DNA of 64,000 bases from Shewanella sp. Choline-02u-19 (lineage in GTDB: Bacteria > Pseudomonadota > Gammaproteobacteria > Enterobacterales > Shewanellaceae), in NCBI RefSeq assembly GCF_002836205.1, contig NZ_PJBE01000012.1:62001-126000 (forward strand). The letters are read 5' to 3'. A program made the translations under genes and the position numbers. Shown here in pieces: positions 1-9,309 of the stretch. The notes under the pieces were generated by a model. It ran no database searches. It was not told the origin of the DNA and worked only from the letters and a program-made list of their open reading frames with translations. How positions within the stretch are numbered: position 1 is the first letter of the stretch; each line of letters begins with the position of its first letter.

Positions 1-2583
1 GCTTTTGATCACCCATTCAACAACGGTGGACACTGTGCTAAAGGTGCTGCGCTACGTGAACATGGTCACGGTGAGAAGCGTCTTAAGTACCCAATGAAAC
101 TTGTTGATGGCAAGTGGAAGAAACTATCTTGGGAACAAGCTTTGAACGAAGTTGGTGACCAGATGCTAGATATCCGTAAGGAATCTGGTCCAGATTCACT
201 TTACTTTATGGGTAGTGCTAAGTTCTCGAACGAAGGCTGCTACATGTATCGTAAATTTGCGGCAATGTGGGGCACGAACAACGTCGACCACTCTGCACGT
301 ATTTGTCACTCTACCACGGTAGCCGGTGTTGCTAACACTTGGGGCTACGGTGCGCAAACTAACTCTTTCAACGATATTCAGAATGCAAATGCAATCTTCT
401 TCATCGGGGCTAACCCTGCTGAAGCGCATCCTGTTGCAATGCAGCATATCCTGATCGCGAAAGAGAAAAATAACGCAAAACTTATTGTAGTTGATCCACG
501 TTTCTCTCGTACTGCTGCGCATGCTGATTTACATTGTGATCTGCGTCCGGGTACTGATATTCCATTCATCTACGGTATGCTTTGGCACATTTTTGAAAAT
601 GGCTGGGAAGATAAGACGTTCATTCAAGAGCGTGTTTTCGAGATGGAATCAATTCGCGCAGAAGCGAAAAAATTCCCACCAAAAGAAGTGGCGAACATCA
701 CTGGTTGTCGAGAAGAAGATGTTTACCAAGCAGCTAAACTGATGGCGGATAACCGTCCAGGTACCGTTGTTTGGTGTATGGGTGGTACTCAGCATCACGT
801 GGGTAATGCTAACACTCGTGCTTACTGTATCCTTCAACTTGCCCTTGGTAACATGGGTGTTAAAGGCGGCGGAACAAACATCTTCCGTGGACATGATAAC
901 GTACAGGGCGCGACTGACTTAGGTCTATTGTTCGATACGCTACCAGGTTACTACGGTCTAAAGACGGGCTCTTGGAAACATTGGAGCCACGTTTGGGACC
1001 TAGATTTTGATTGGGTTAAGAGTCGTTTTGACCAAAACTCATATCTTGGTCGCATTCCAATGAATACTCCTGGTATTCCTTGTTCTCGCTGGCATGACGG
1101 TGTGTTAGAAACGCCTGAAAAACTCGCACAAAAAGATCGCATTCGTATGGCATTCTTCTGGGGACAATCAGTTAACACTGAAACTCGTCAGCGCGATGTC
1201 CGTGATGCACTTGATAAGATGGATACGGTTGTTGTTGTTGATCCATTCCCAACAATGGCAGGTGTCATGCACCGTCGTAAGAATGGTGTTTATCTTCTTC
1301 CTGCAGCCACTCAGTTTGAAACTGAAGGTTCTGTGTCTAACTCTGGCCGTAGCCAGCAGTGGCGTGAGAAGGTTATCGAGCCATTATTCGAATCTAAGAC
1401 TGACCTTGAGATTATGTACCGTCTATCTCAAAAGCTCGGTTTTGCTGATGAGTACACTAAGCGTATCGCTAAAGACGCAAATGATGTTCTTGTTATTGAA
1501 GACATTACTCGCGAAATTAACCGCGGTATGTGGACGATCGGCATGTCAGGCCAAAGCCCTGAGCGTTTGAAGCTGCATACTCAAAACTGGGGCACATTTA
1601 GCAACACAACTCTTGAAGCTCTTGGCGGTCCTGCTAAAGGCGATACTTATGGTCTACCTTGGCCATGTTGGGGTACACCAGAGCAGAAGCACCCTGGTAC
1701 ACAGATCCTTTATAACACAAGCAGACATGTTCTTGAGGGCGGTGGTAACTTCCGTGCTCGTTTTGGTGTTGAGTATAAAGGTAAGAACTTATTGGCTGAA
1801 GGTAGCTTCTCTAAAGGCGCGGAAATTCAAGACGGTTACCCAGAATTCACCGCTGACATGCTTAAGCAGCTTGGCTGGTGGGATGACCTAACAGCAGAAG
1901 AGAAAGTAGAAGCTGAAGGTAGAAACTGGAAGACTGACGTTTCTGGTGGTATCCAACGTGTAGCAATGAAGCACGGTTGCATCCCATACGGTAACGCTAA
2001 AGCTCGCTGTATTGTTTGGACATTCCCTGACGAAATACCAATTCACCGTGAGCCGCTTTATACGCCACGTCGTGATCTTGTGTCTAAGTATCCAACATAT
2101 GATGACATGCAAGTTCATCGTCTACCGACGCTGTACAAGTCAATTCAAGAGAAAGACTCAGCAGCTAAGTACCCGCTAGGTCTGACTTCTGGTCGTCTAG
2201 TAGAGTATGAAGGTGGTGGTGAAGAGTCTCGTTGTAACCCTTGGCTTGCGGAGCTTCAACAAGAGATGTTTGTTGAAATTAACCCTGCTGATGCTGCTGA
2301 TCGCGCAATTCGCGACGGAGACACTGTATGGCTTGAAGGTGCTGAAGGTGGCCGAATCAAGATTAAGGCTATGGTCACTCCACGCGTTAAGGTTGGTGTT
2401 ACTTGGATGCCTTACCACTTCGCGGGTCATATGCACGGTGAAAGCCTTGCAGCTAACTACCCAGAGGGCACTGTACCTTATGTTCTTGGTGAGTCTTGTA
2501 ACACAGCATTGACTTATGGTTATGACCCTGTGACTCAGATGCAGGAAACCAAGGCATCGTTGTGCCAGATCGTTAAAGCGTAA
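1..2583 (+). CDS. fdhA: Formate dehydrogenase catalytic (molybdopterin) subunit, 5' truncated
   Basis: This is the C-terminal 860 residues of a molybdopterin oxidoreductase that oxidises formate to CO2; the reading frame is open from base 1, so the N-terminal Fe-S region is outside the window. The stretch NVDHSARICHSTTVAG aligns with the active site of E. coli FdnG (ARVUHGPTVA), and the codon at 304-306 is TGT, so this enzyme uses cysteine where FdnG has selenocysteine. The bis-MGD-binding blocks AEAHPVAMQH and VDPRFSRTAAHAD follow, and the C-terminal molydopterin-dinucleotide domain ends at 2583. fdhB follows after 29 bases and fdhC after that, giving the usual three-subunit membrane-linked enzyme. 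The twin-arginine signal expected for this family cannot be checked here. Confidence 0.95.
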   Translation, partial: AFDHPFNNGGHCAKGAALREHGHGEKRLKYPMKLVDGKWKKLSWEQALNEVGDQMLDIRKESGPDSLYFMGSAKFSNEGCYMYRKFAAMWGTNNVDHSARICHSTTVAGVANTWGYGAQTNSFNDIQNANAIFFIGANPAEAHPVAMQHILIAKEKNNAKLIVVDPRFSRTAAHADLHCDLRPGTDIPFIYGMLWHIFENGWEDKTFIQERVFEMESIRAEAKKFPPKEVANITGCREEDVYQAAKLMADNRPGTVVWCMGGTQHHVGNANTRAYCILQLALGNMGVKGGGTNIFRGHDNVQGATDLGLLFDTLPGYYGLKTGSWKHWSHVWDLDFDWVKSRFDQNSYLGRIPMNTPGIPCSRWHDGVLETPEKLAQKDRIRMAFFWGQSVNTETRQRDVRDALDKMDTVVVVDPFPTMAGVMHRRKNGVYLLPAATQFETEGSVSNSGRSQQWREKVIEPLFESKTDLEIMYRLSQKLGFADEYTKRIAKDANDVLVIEDITREINRGMWTIGMSGQSPERLKLHTQNWGTFSNTTLEALGGPAKGDTYGLPWPCWGTPEQKHPGTQILYNTSRHVLEGGGNFRARFGVEYKGKNLLAEGSFSKGAEIQDGYPEFTADMLKQLGWWDDLTAEEKVEAEGRNWKTDVSGGIQRVAMKHGCIPYGNAKARCIVWTFPDEIPIHREPLYTPRRDLVSKYPTYDDMQVHRLPTLYKSIQEKDSAAKYPLGLTSGRLVEYEGGGEESRCNPWLAELQQEMFVEINPADAADRAIRDGDTVWLEGAEGGRIKIKAMVTPRVKVGVTWMPYHFAGHMHGESLAANYPEGTVPYVLGESCNTALTYGYDPVTQMQETKASLCQIVKA

Positions 2584-2612
2584 TTGCAGAATTAGCTAGG
2601 AGAATTGCCAGA

Positions 2613-3182
2613 ATGGCTACAATGAAATTTTTATGTGATACCAAGCGCTGCATCGAGTGTAACGGTTGTGTCACAGCATGTAAGAATGAAAACGACTCTG
2701 CTCTTGAGTGGGGAATTCAACGTCGTCGCGTAGTGACAATCAATGATGGTGTGAAGGGCGAAGCGTCAATTTCTGTCGCTTGTATGCACTGTAGTGATGC
2801 ACCTTGTATGGCTGTTTGCCCTGCAAACTGTTTCTACAAGACTGAAGATGGCATCGTACTGCACGACAAAGATACTTGTATCGGTTGTGGTTACTGCTTG
2901 TACGCTTGCCCATTTGGTGCTCCTCAGTTCCCTCAAGGCGGCGCTTTTGGTGCTCGCGGTAAGATGGACAAGTGTACTTTCTGTGCTGGTGGTCCTGAAG
3001 AGAACCATTCTGACGCAGAACGTCAGAAATATGGTTCTAACCGTATCGCTGAAGGTAAGCTACCTATGTGTGCCGAACTGTGTGCAACTAAATCGCTACT
3101 AGCGGGGGATGCTGGAGTTATTTCTTCTATCTTCCGTGAACGTGTTGCATACCGTGGTTCTAAAAACGCAATTTGGGGTTGA
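2613..3182 (+). CDS. fdhB: Formate dehydrogenase iron-sulfur subunit
   Basis: This 189-residue protein passes electrons from FdhA to the cytochrome b subunit. It shows four cysteine groups typical of a four-cluster [4Fe-4S] subunit: C13xxCxxCxxxC, C57xxCxxxxCxxxCP, C89xxCxxCxxxCP and C121xxC with a later CAELC. It is much shorter than E. coli FdnH (about 294 residues) and has no C-terminal membrane anchor, as in the soluble FdhB type found in Shewanella and epsilonproteobacteria. The start ATG has a purine-rich site (AGGAGA) 8-9 bases upstream. It lies between fdhA and fdhC in one operon. Confidence 0.93.
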   Translation: MATMKFLCDTKRCIECNGCVTACKNENDSALEWGIQRRRVVTINDGVKGEASISVACMHCSDAPCMAVCPANCFYKTEDGIVLHDKDTCIGCGYCLYACPFGAPQFPQGGAFGARGKMDKCTFCAGGPEENHSDAERQKYGSNRIAEGKLPMCAELCATKSLLAGDAGVISSIFRERVAYRGSKNAIWG

Positions 3183-3263
3183 TCAACTTAGGTTGAACAT
3201 CTTCCAACATACTACTTGTTGGCCTGTTTAGTTGGGCCAGCAAGCAGTAACAGAGGACGTATT

Positions 3264-4247
3264 ATGAACAAATGGTTTAAACACATAGGTATCGCTATTG
3301 CACTGTTATTCAGTGTGACAGCTTTTGCTCATGACAGTGCAGATCATGCTGATGATGCTAAAGTGGATAATGGCCAAATTTGGTCACAGCTTAAAGCGGG
3401 TGCAGAAGGTCGTACAACATCGTTAAGTGAATTCCATGCTCAGCCAATCAACACGTATGATTTACGTGTACTTGAGCTGCGTAGTGACCTATTAGCGCCG
3501 GCGTTAATGGCCGCGCTATTTGGTATGATCATTATCTTTATCCTGTTTATCAAAGTGAATGGCATCTCCAAGCTGCACGGTGGTTTCTCGGGTAAGTTGG
3601 TCTATCGCTGGTCTAAGTTTGACGTGTCTATTCACTGGTTAGGTGCTATTCCGTGTCTGCTATTGATTTTGACGGGTCTAACACTATTGGCCGGACGATT
3701 CTTCTTCCAGCCTTATATCGGTGAAGGTCTATGGTCAAACCTTGTCTATGCTGCAAAGCAAGTGCACGACTTCATGGCGATCCCGTTCATGATTGGTTGG
3801 GCATTAATGACAGGGCTTTGGGCTAAAAACCAGCTACCAAAGATGTACGACATTAAGTGGATGATGGTTGTTGGTGGTTACATCAACTTCGGTCCATTTA
3901 AAGGCAAGCATCCAGATGCTGGTTTCGCTAACGCCGGTGAGAAGTTGTGGTTCTGGGCCTTTGCTTTATTTGGTCTGGTGATCTCTGCTTCAGGTATGTT
4001 GCTACTATTCCCGAACTTGTTCGAGCCTAGCCGCACATTGAGCTTGATTGCATTGGTACTTCACTCTATCAGCGCTATCATCATTACTGCTTTCTCAATC
4101 GTCCATATCTTTATGGCTACGGTTATGTCTGAAGGTGGTATGGAATGTATGGTTTCAGGTTACTGTGATGAAACTTGGGCAAGCCAGCACCACAATCTTT
4201 GGTTCGATGAGATCAAAGAGAATGGAACGCTTAAATACAAAGAGTAA
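3264..4247 (+). CDS. fdhC: Formate dehydrogenase cytochrome b556 (gamma) subunit
   Basis: This 327-residue integral membrane protein carries the b hemes that hand electrons to the quinone pool. The start is placed at the ATG at 3264, preceded by CAGAGGACG; an upstream in-frame alternative start would add 16 unlikely residues before the signal. Residues 1-23 form a signal peptide ending in VTAFAHD, followed by a polar linker rich in His and Asp, a first membrane helix near residues 70-90, and three further helices in the conserved cytochrome b region (SIHWLGAIPCLLLILTG, QVHDFMAIPFMIGWAL, HSISAIIITAFSIVHIF). Histidines in these helices are the likely heme ligands. A strong terminator follows. 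Confidence 0.92.
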   Translation: MNKWFKHIGIAIALLFSVTAFAHDSADHADDAKVDNGQIWSQLKAGAEGRTTSLSEFHAQPINTYDLRVLELRSDLLAPALMAALFGMIIIFILFIKVNGISKLHGGFSGKLVYRWSKFDVSIHWLGAIPCLLLILTGLTLLAGRFFFQPYIGEGLWSNLVYAAKQVHDFMAIPFMIGWALMTGLWAKNQLPKMYDIKWMMVVGGYINFGPFKGKHPDAGFANAGEKLWFWAFALFGLVISASGMLLLFPNLFEPSRTLSLIALVLHSISAIIITAFSIVHIFMATVMSEGGMECMVSGYCDETWASQHHNLWFDEIKENGTLKYKE

Positions 4248-4275
4248 ATTCTTTAGTATCTAAGGCTTGAACGGC

Positions 4276-4316
4276 AAACACCTCAGTTGATTTATTCACT
4301 GAGGTGTTTTTGTTTT
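4276..4316 (+). terminator. Rho-independent terminator of fdhABC
   Basis: A perfect 12-bp stem, AAACACCTCAGT at 4276-4287 and ACTGAGGTGTTT at 4298-4309, encloses a 10-base loop and is followed by a T-rich run. It begins 28 bases after the fdhC stop codon. Confidence 0.9.
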
Positions 4317-4525
4317 AAACGGACAAATGACGAGTTGGTCGATTTATGCGCCTTTGCTAAAACATGACTTACTTAACAAAATGCTCTACATTTCCTTGAT
4401 AGGAAACGCTAAGTTATAACCAAATCACGTTTTACTGTGATTTAAAGTGTTAATTTTGCTCTCCGCTAGTTCAATTCGGTACATCTCTCTTTATTTTTGA
4501 ACAGCCATCTTTGATAGGAATTTTT

Positions 4526-5854
4526 ATGTCTTCAATTATTTTGCCCGATAGCGCTCAACCTTATAAAGCTAATATCACCACGCCAGATTGGATGATTAGT
4601 AGCATGGAAAAGGTGATGCAGTTCTATGTCGATCGCAATTTAAGGCTCGATACGGTTTCTGCCGAGATGATGCCAAACCCAATTGAAGGTAAGAAATACA
4701 TGCTTTATGCGCATGTGCCTTTCTGTCATACCTTGTGCTCATATTGTACTTTCCATCGTTTTCTGTTCAATGAAGATAAGGCTCGTAGCTACTTTATCTC
4801 TTTGCGAAAAGAGATGGATATGGTCAAAAACCTCGGTTATGACTTCGAGTCTATGTATATCGGCGGTGGTACCACCACTGTTTTAGAAGATGAACTTGCC
4901 CGAACCATCGAGCATGCGAAAAAACTGTTCCCAAGTATTAAAGAAGTGTCATGTGAGTCAGATCCACAACACTTAGACCGTCCAGGCTTTAAGCAGCTTG
5001 AGGGCTTAGTTGATCGTATGTCTATCGGGGTGCAGAGTTTTAACGATGACATTTTAACCATGACTGATCGGATCGATAAGTTTGGTACTGGTCAGCAGAC
5101 ATTCGATAAAATCATGGCAGCTAAAGAGCTGTTTCCGATCATTAACGTCGATCTTATTTTTGGCTTTCGTGGTCAAACAGATGAAGTGATCCAAAATGAC
5201 TTAGATATGGCGGCAAAGTTAGACCCACGTCAAATCACCACTTACCCGCTGATGATCACGCATCAAACACGTAAGAGTGTTAAAGGTAAGTTGGCCGCGC
5301 CTCAAGGTGACATGGTGCGCCAATATCGTCAGATTTTGAATAGCCTGAATGGCCAATACAATCAGCTTTCAGCTTGGGCATTTGGTAAAACAGATAATGA
5401 AGGTTTTGATGAATACGTTATCGACTACGACGAGTATTTAGGCGTAGGTTCAGGCTCATTCAGTTTCTTAGATGACACGCTCTACGTGAACACCTTCTCG
5501 TTGAAGAAGTATCAACAGCGAATTGGAAGTGGCCATATGGGTGTTGAGCAGCAAAAAAACTACGGTCGTAAAGAGGTGATGCAGTATCGATTCCTGCTAG
5601 GGATGTTCTCAGGGCGTTTATCACGTAAGTACTTCCGTGAGACATTTGGCGTCAACCTAGATACCGCCTTATTTAAAGAGATGACCTCGATGAAGGCTAT
5701 TGGTGCTATCAAAAATGACCCGATGGATCGTGATAATTTGATTGTTACTGATAACGGTAAAATGATGGGGTTGTTGATGATGAAAGAGTTTTACTCTGGG
5801 ATGGACAATGTCCGAGCTCAACTGCGTAAACCACTAAAAGAAAGTGATATGTAA
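4526..5854 (+). CDS. HemN-family radical-SAM protein (coproporphyrinogen III oxidase-like)
   Basis: This 442-residue protein carries the radical-SAM cluster motif C67-x3-C71-x2-C74 (HVPFCHTLCSYC) and the glycine-rich SAM motif IGGGTTTV. Its layout matches the HemN/HemW/HutW family: an N-terminal TIM barrel and a C-terminal HemN-type domain. I cannot tell from sequence whether it is a coproporphyrinogen oxidase, a heme chaperone or a heme-degrading methyltransferase; the family is often mis-annotated as hemN. The ATG at 4526 is preferred over an upstream TTG at 4511 because it has GATAGGA upstream and gives the MSSIILPD start. It sits next to the b-heme formate dehydrogenase but behind a strong terminator, so it has its own promoter. 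Confidence 0.85.
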   Translation: MSSIILPDSAQPYKANITTPDWMISSMEKVMQFYVDRNLRLDTVSAEMMPNPIEGKKYMLYAHVPFCHTLCSYCTFHRFLFNEDKARSYFISLRKEMDMVKNLGYDFESMYIGGGTTTVLEDELARTIEHAKKLFPSIKEVSCESDPQHLDRPGFKQLEGLVDRMSIGVQSFNDDILTMTDRIDKFGTGQQTFDKIMAAKELFPIINVDLIFGFRGQTDEVIQNDLDMAAKLDPRQITTYPLMITHQTRKSVKGKLAAPQGDMVRQYRQILNSLNGQYNQLSAWAFGKTDNEGFDEYVIDYDEYLGVGSGSFSFLDDTLYVNTFSLKKYQQRIGSGHMGVEQQKNYGRKEVMQYRFLLGMFSGRLSRKYFRETFGVNLDTALFKEMTSMKAIGAIKNDPMDRDNLIVTDNGKMMGLLMMKEFYSGMDNVRAQLRKPLKESDM

Positions 5855-5921
5855 TCAGTTAACATTGGCTAAGCTAATATTATAAATTGATTTAATTAGG
5901 TCCACTAAACTCCTCCACAGC

Positions 5922-5964
5922 AAATGCGGTAACTACTTGAGAGTATTTACCGCTTTGTTTGTTT
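5922..5964. terminator. Terminator hairpin between convergent genes
   Basis: GCGGTAA at 5926-5932 pairs with TTACCGC at 5947-5953, followed on the plus strand by TTTGTTTGTTT. It closes the radical-SAM gene; the minus-strand gene ending at 5980 may also use the stem. Confidence 0.7.
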
Positions 5965-5979
5965 ACCCTGAAAAATTTC

Positions 5980-6159
5980 TTATGTCTGCAGCGAAATTAG
6001 GTGCTCTAAACGAACGATATCTTCCCTAATTTGTACGATATACGTATCGGTATATCGCATTTTATCAAACTCATAAAGACACGCTTTATAACGTTTGAGA
6101 CGAGTCTCGAGCGACTCCTGGAACTCCGTGAGTTCATCCATACTAATAATTGAGTCCAT
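5980..6159 (-). CDS. 59-residue small protein, unknown
   Basis: I read this short gene directly from the minus strand: it begins MDSIISMDELTEFQESLETR, ends LEHLISLQT and stops at TAA. The protein is rich in charged residues with leucines spaced as in a helical or coiled-coil segment (residues 8-55), and has one Cys at 26. It has no signal peptide or membrane segment. AGGA lies about 7 bases before the ATG, which supports real translation. It converges on the radical-SAM gene across a shared terminator. A longer reading frame in another minus-strand frame (6006-6206) overlaps it but lacks these signals. I do not recognise the family. Confidence 0.6.
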   Translation of the reverse strand: MDSIISMDELTEFQESLETRLKRYKACLYEFDKMRYTDTYIVQIREDIVRLEHLISLQT

Positions 6160-6532
6160 TCAACTATCCTATTCCGTTGGGATGTGGCCATGATATACGC
6201 AGTCAAGCCGTGACTGTGTAAGTGTTTTAAGTATAGTCAAAATGGGTGGAATAACAGAAAAGATTTATAATTCATTATTACGAGGTTTTTCTGAAGCTTA
6301 ATGCTGACGGCAAATGCATATTTAGTTATAAATGTCGTCAAGTCTCACGCCTGCTTGAGAGATGTCTTACATGAAACGACTATAAAACGCCCAAAATCAC
6401 TCCAGAGCATTCTTGGGAATGTGAAAATTGAACCGTTTCTCAAGATAAAAGCTAATGACTTACGCATTGGGCTTGGCGCACGAATACAAATCTCTTACTA
6501 TCAATGTATCGCACTCTATTTATCAGGTTGTC
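6160..6532. other. Intergenic stretch with no supported gene
   Basis: These 373 bases separate the 59-residue gene from the PfkB kinase, which are divergent, so both promoters should lie here. An open frame runs through 6301-6570, but its product is featureless and it overlaps the kinase start; I do not accept it. No hairpin terminator or recognisable operator was seen. Confidence 0.5.
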
Positions 6533-7396
6533 ATGGCCAGTATTTTACTTGTCGCAAACTTAAACTGTGATCGTATCTTTAACCTCAATAAACCGCTGAA
6601 AACAGGAGGTCGATTTCATTATCAAGATGGCGGCCAGAGGCTTGGTGGCGGTGGTGCTAATACGGGGATCGGCTTAGTTTGGGCTGGACATCAAGTGACG
6701 TTAGTGACTGAAGTTGGGCGTGATGACGTCGGTGACTGGTTGTTAGCAGAAGCGAGTACTCAGGGGATTAATTGCAGCTTAGTGCAGCGTCGAGCGGGTC
6801 CTACTAACGAAATGCTATTGATGATGACGCCTGATGGTGAGCGAACCATCATTCGTCCCGAGCGACCGACATTTGAGTTACCCATTCCGCCTCAATGGGG
6901 GACGATTGACGCTTTTTATATTAATTCATCATCTGAAGGTGCTGCTAGCTGGGCGAAAACGGCGATTAAGCATTGTTGGGTGATAGCCCAATTGGCTAAA
7001 GATGAGCGAGCTCGACCTTGCCATATTTTATTAACCTCCTTAAGTGATATGCATGGGCGTTGCGGACAGCAGCCATGGGAGTTTGCCAAGTCGATAGCGG
7101 GCGAAAGTTTGCAATATTTTATTGTGACTGATGGTGAAAATGGCGCCACGCTCTACAGTGGATCCGAACCCGTTGATGTGGCGGCAGTGCCGAGTGTGGT
7201 GGTTGATACCACAGGCGCGGGAGATGCTTATGCTGCAGGCCTTATTAACGGTCTGGTTAACAAATTAACCATGGTTGAGTCGATGCAAGAGGCTTCGACC
7301 TGGTCTAGCTACGCAGTGGCCTGTGAGAGTTCAATCCCAGGGAAAGGCTTAAAAGAGTATTTAAGTGCAGGAGCTCAATCTAAATCGTCATCTTAA
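6533..7396 (+). CDS. PfkB-family carbohydrate/nucleoside kinase
   Basis: This 287-residue protein is a ribokinase-like kinase that should transfer the ATP gamma-phosphate to a hydroxyl of a sugar or nucleoside. The N-terminal signature (DGGQRLGGGGANTGIGL) and the second PfkB signature D225TTGAGD231 with the catalytic Asp231 are both present, so it looks active. The start is set at the ATG at 6533 (MASILLVANLNCDRI), which is where PfkB proteins normally begin; the longer frame from 6455 would add 26 unrelated residues. The Shine-Dalgarno site is weak (CAGG). No neighbouring transporter or sugar enzyme points to a substrate. Confidence 0.85.
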   Translation: MASILLVANLNCDRIFNLNKPLKTGGRFHYQDGGQRLGGGGANTGIGLVWAGHQVTLVTEVGRDDVGDWLLAEASTQGINCSLVQRRAGPTNEMLLMMTPDGERTIIRPERPTFELPIPPQWGTIDAFYINSSSEGAASWAKTAIKHCWVIAQLAKDERARPCHILLTSLSDMHGRCGQQPWEFAKSIAGESLQYFIVTDGENGATLYSGSEPVDVAAVPSVVVDTTGAGDAYAAGLINGLVNKLTMVESMQEASTWSSYAVACESSIPGKGLKEYLSAGAQSKSSS

Positions 7397-7473
7397 TGTC
7401 ACTATTATCAAGTAGCTTTAGCTATGGATTGACGTTTTCCTTAGTTTATTAACCTCTTTTTAAACTGCTTTTT

Positions 7474-7502
7474 GCCCTGTTCTCCTACAGGGCTATTTTT
7501 CT
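7474..7502 (+). terminator. Rho-independent terminator after the PfkB kinase
   Basis: GCCCTG at 7474-7479 pairs with CAGGGC at 7488-7493, followed by TATTTTTCT. It lies about 80 bases after the kinase stop codon. Confidence 0.75.
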
Positions 7503-7634
7503 ACAATAACCCCCCTCTTATCAATACTAATAATCAATGCGAGCCAAGCGATTTTCAGTTAATATTAACACTTAGTTAACAAGTTAGGCTTGTTTGAGTG
7601 GGTTCAATTTAATCGCGTGAAGTGAGCATCGTAT

Positions 7635-9092
7635 ATGGGTCATAAAGTGTGGAACGATAAAAAACGGTTTATCTGGACCCTAACGGTTTTGTTACTAGCA
7701 GCTTTTGTGGTCACCAGCGGTATCAGTTATCAAGTGGCACATGATTCATTAAGTCAGCAAATCGAAGAAAATACTTTACCGTTAACCAGTGATAATATTT
7801 ATTCAGAAATACAACAGGATCTACTCAAACCTATCTTTATTTCATCGCTAATGGCGCAAGATACCTTTGTACGTGATTGGACTCTAGATCAAGAGAAATC
7901 GCCAGATAAGGTCGTACGCTATCTTAAAGAGATCCAAGAGAAGTACGGTACTGTCACTAGCTTTTTTGTTTCTGAAGCTAGCCGTAATTACTACCATTCG
8001 AGCGGTGTTTTAAAACAGATCGATGATCTTGATCCAAATGATGCTTGGTATTTCAGGGTGCGCTCGCTGCCTAAGTCAGAACATTATGAAGTGAATATCG
8101 ATCAAGATACGGCTAACCGTAATCGAACCGTTATTTACGTTAATTATAAGGTGTTCGACTTTGACGGCAATTTCATTGGAGTTACTGGTGTCGGCTTGGC
8201 AGTCGAAAGTGTAAAAAAAATGGTTGAGCTCTATCAAACTCGATATAACCGCAGTGTCTATTTTACCGATAGGCAAGGCAACATCACTTTGCATAGCGAA
8301 GGTTTCTCTGGCGGCGATACTTTACAAACTACCCCAGGGCTAGAGATGCTTGCCACCCGCATTTTAACCAGTCCTAGCGCTGCTTTATCATATGAACGAG
8401 ATGGTAGAACCATTTTTCTAAACAGCCGTTTAGTCGCAGATTTTAAGTGGTACTTATTGGTGGAACAAGATGAAAGCTTAGGCAAACAGAAGCTGCTTAC
8501 CACCTTCTGGGCTAACTTAGGGTTGAGTATCTTTGTGACGTTGGCCATTTTGATAATAGCCAACATGACCTTGGGTAAATATCAACGAAAACTAGAGTTG
8601 ATGGCGTCGACTGATAAGCTGACAGGTGCAGCCAATCGTCAAGCTTTTGAAGAGTACTTTGCTAAATCTCTGGCTCGTTCGGTGCTGGATAGCACTCCAA
8701 TGTCGGTGTTGATTTTTGATATCGACTATTTCAAACGCATTAATGATCTCTATGGCCACAACATGGGCGATTTGGTGATTCAGACCGTCAGTAACATGGT
8801 TAAATCTCAACTTCGGGATGAAGACTTGCTGTGCCGCTGGGGCGGGGAAGAGTTCTTAATTCTACTGCCGAATATCGATTTGAGTCGTAGTCACGATATT
8901 GCTGAGCGAATTAGAGCTTCTATAGAAGCTCGCGTTATTCGAGTTAATGGCAATGAAATACGGGTAACAGTGAGCGCTGGCGTTGCAGAACATCGCGCTT
9001 CAGAAAAGCCTGAAGAGTTGATTAACCGTGTTGATGTTGCGCTGTACCAAGCAAAAGGACAGGGCAGAAATAAAGTGGTATTGTCCTATTAA
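7635..9092 (+). CDS. Membrane diguanylate cyclase with periplasmic Cache-type sensor
   Basis: This 485-residue protein should make cyclic di-GMP from two GTP. One membrane helix lies near residues 14-35, a periplasmic dCache-like sensor region spans about 36-285 (with DPNDAWYFRV and KSEHYEVNID typical of dCache proteins), and a second helix lies near 294-316. The GGDEF domain follows: the active-site loop reads GGEEF at 403-407, and an intact RxxD product-inhibition site (RDED, 394-397) lies five residues before it. The enzyme therefore looks active and feedback-inhibited. It is monocistronic; the sensed ligand is unknown. Confidence 0.92.
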   Translation: MGHKVWNDKKRFIWTLTVLLLAAFVVTSGISYQVAHDSLSQQIEENTLPLTSDNIYSEIQQDLLKPIFISSLMAQDTFVRDWTLDQEKSPDKVVRYLKEIQEKYGTVTSFFVSEASRNYYHSSGVLKQIDDLDPNDAWYFRVRSLPKSEHYEVNIDQDTANRNRTVIYVNYKVFDFDGNFIGVTGVGLAVESVKKMVELYQTRYNRSVYFTDRQGNITLHSEGFSGGDTLQTTPGLEMLATRILTSPSAALSYERDGRTIFLNSRLVADFKWYLLVEQDESLGKQKLLTTFWANLGLSIFVTLAILIIANMTLGKYQRKLELMASTDKLTGAANRQAFEEYFAKSLARSVLDSTPMSVLIFDIDYFKRINDLYGHNMGDLVIQTVSNMVKSQLRDEDLLCRWGGEEFLILLPNIDLSRSHDIAERIRASIEARVIRVNGNEIRVTVSAGVAEHRASEKPEELINRVDVALYQAKGQGRNKVVLSY

Positions 9093-9309
9093 CCCGCTAG
9101 TAGAGCTTCTTATTTTGTGTGAGTTGACCTTGTCTGATGCCGAGGACGGTTATCTAGTTAATCAAGATCTAGCAGTCCTAGAATATACTGGTAACAAGAC
9201 TTTATTTTGAACTCGTCTGGATAATATTCATTATTGTTGATGCAGCTAGGGTATCGCTATCACAATAACGAGTGATAGGATAAAGCATGATAATTAAGAG
9301 CATTTTTTG

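Noticed and set aside
6006..6206. 66-codon minus-strand frame over the 59-residue gene
   Set aside because: Another frame on the same strand (5980-6159) has a proper ATG, AGGA site and helical composition; this one has Arg/Ser-rich shadow composition.
6301..6570. Open frame of 89 codons before the PfkB gene
   Set aside because: It overlaps the PfkB start in another frame and its translation has no structure or ribosome site.
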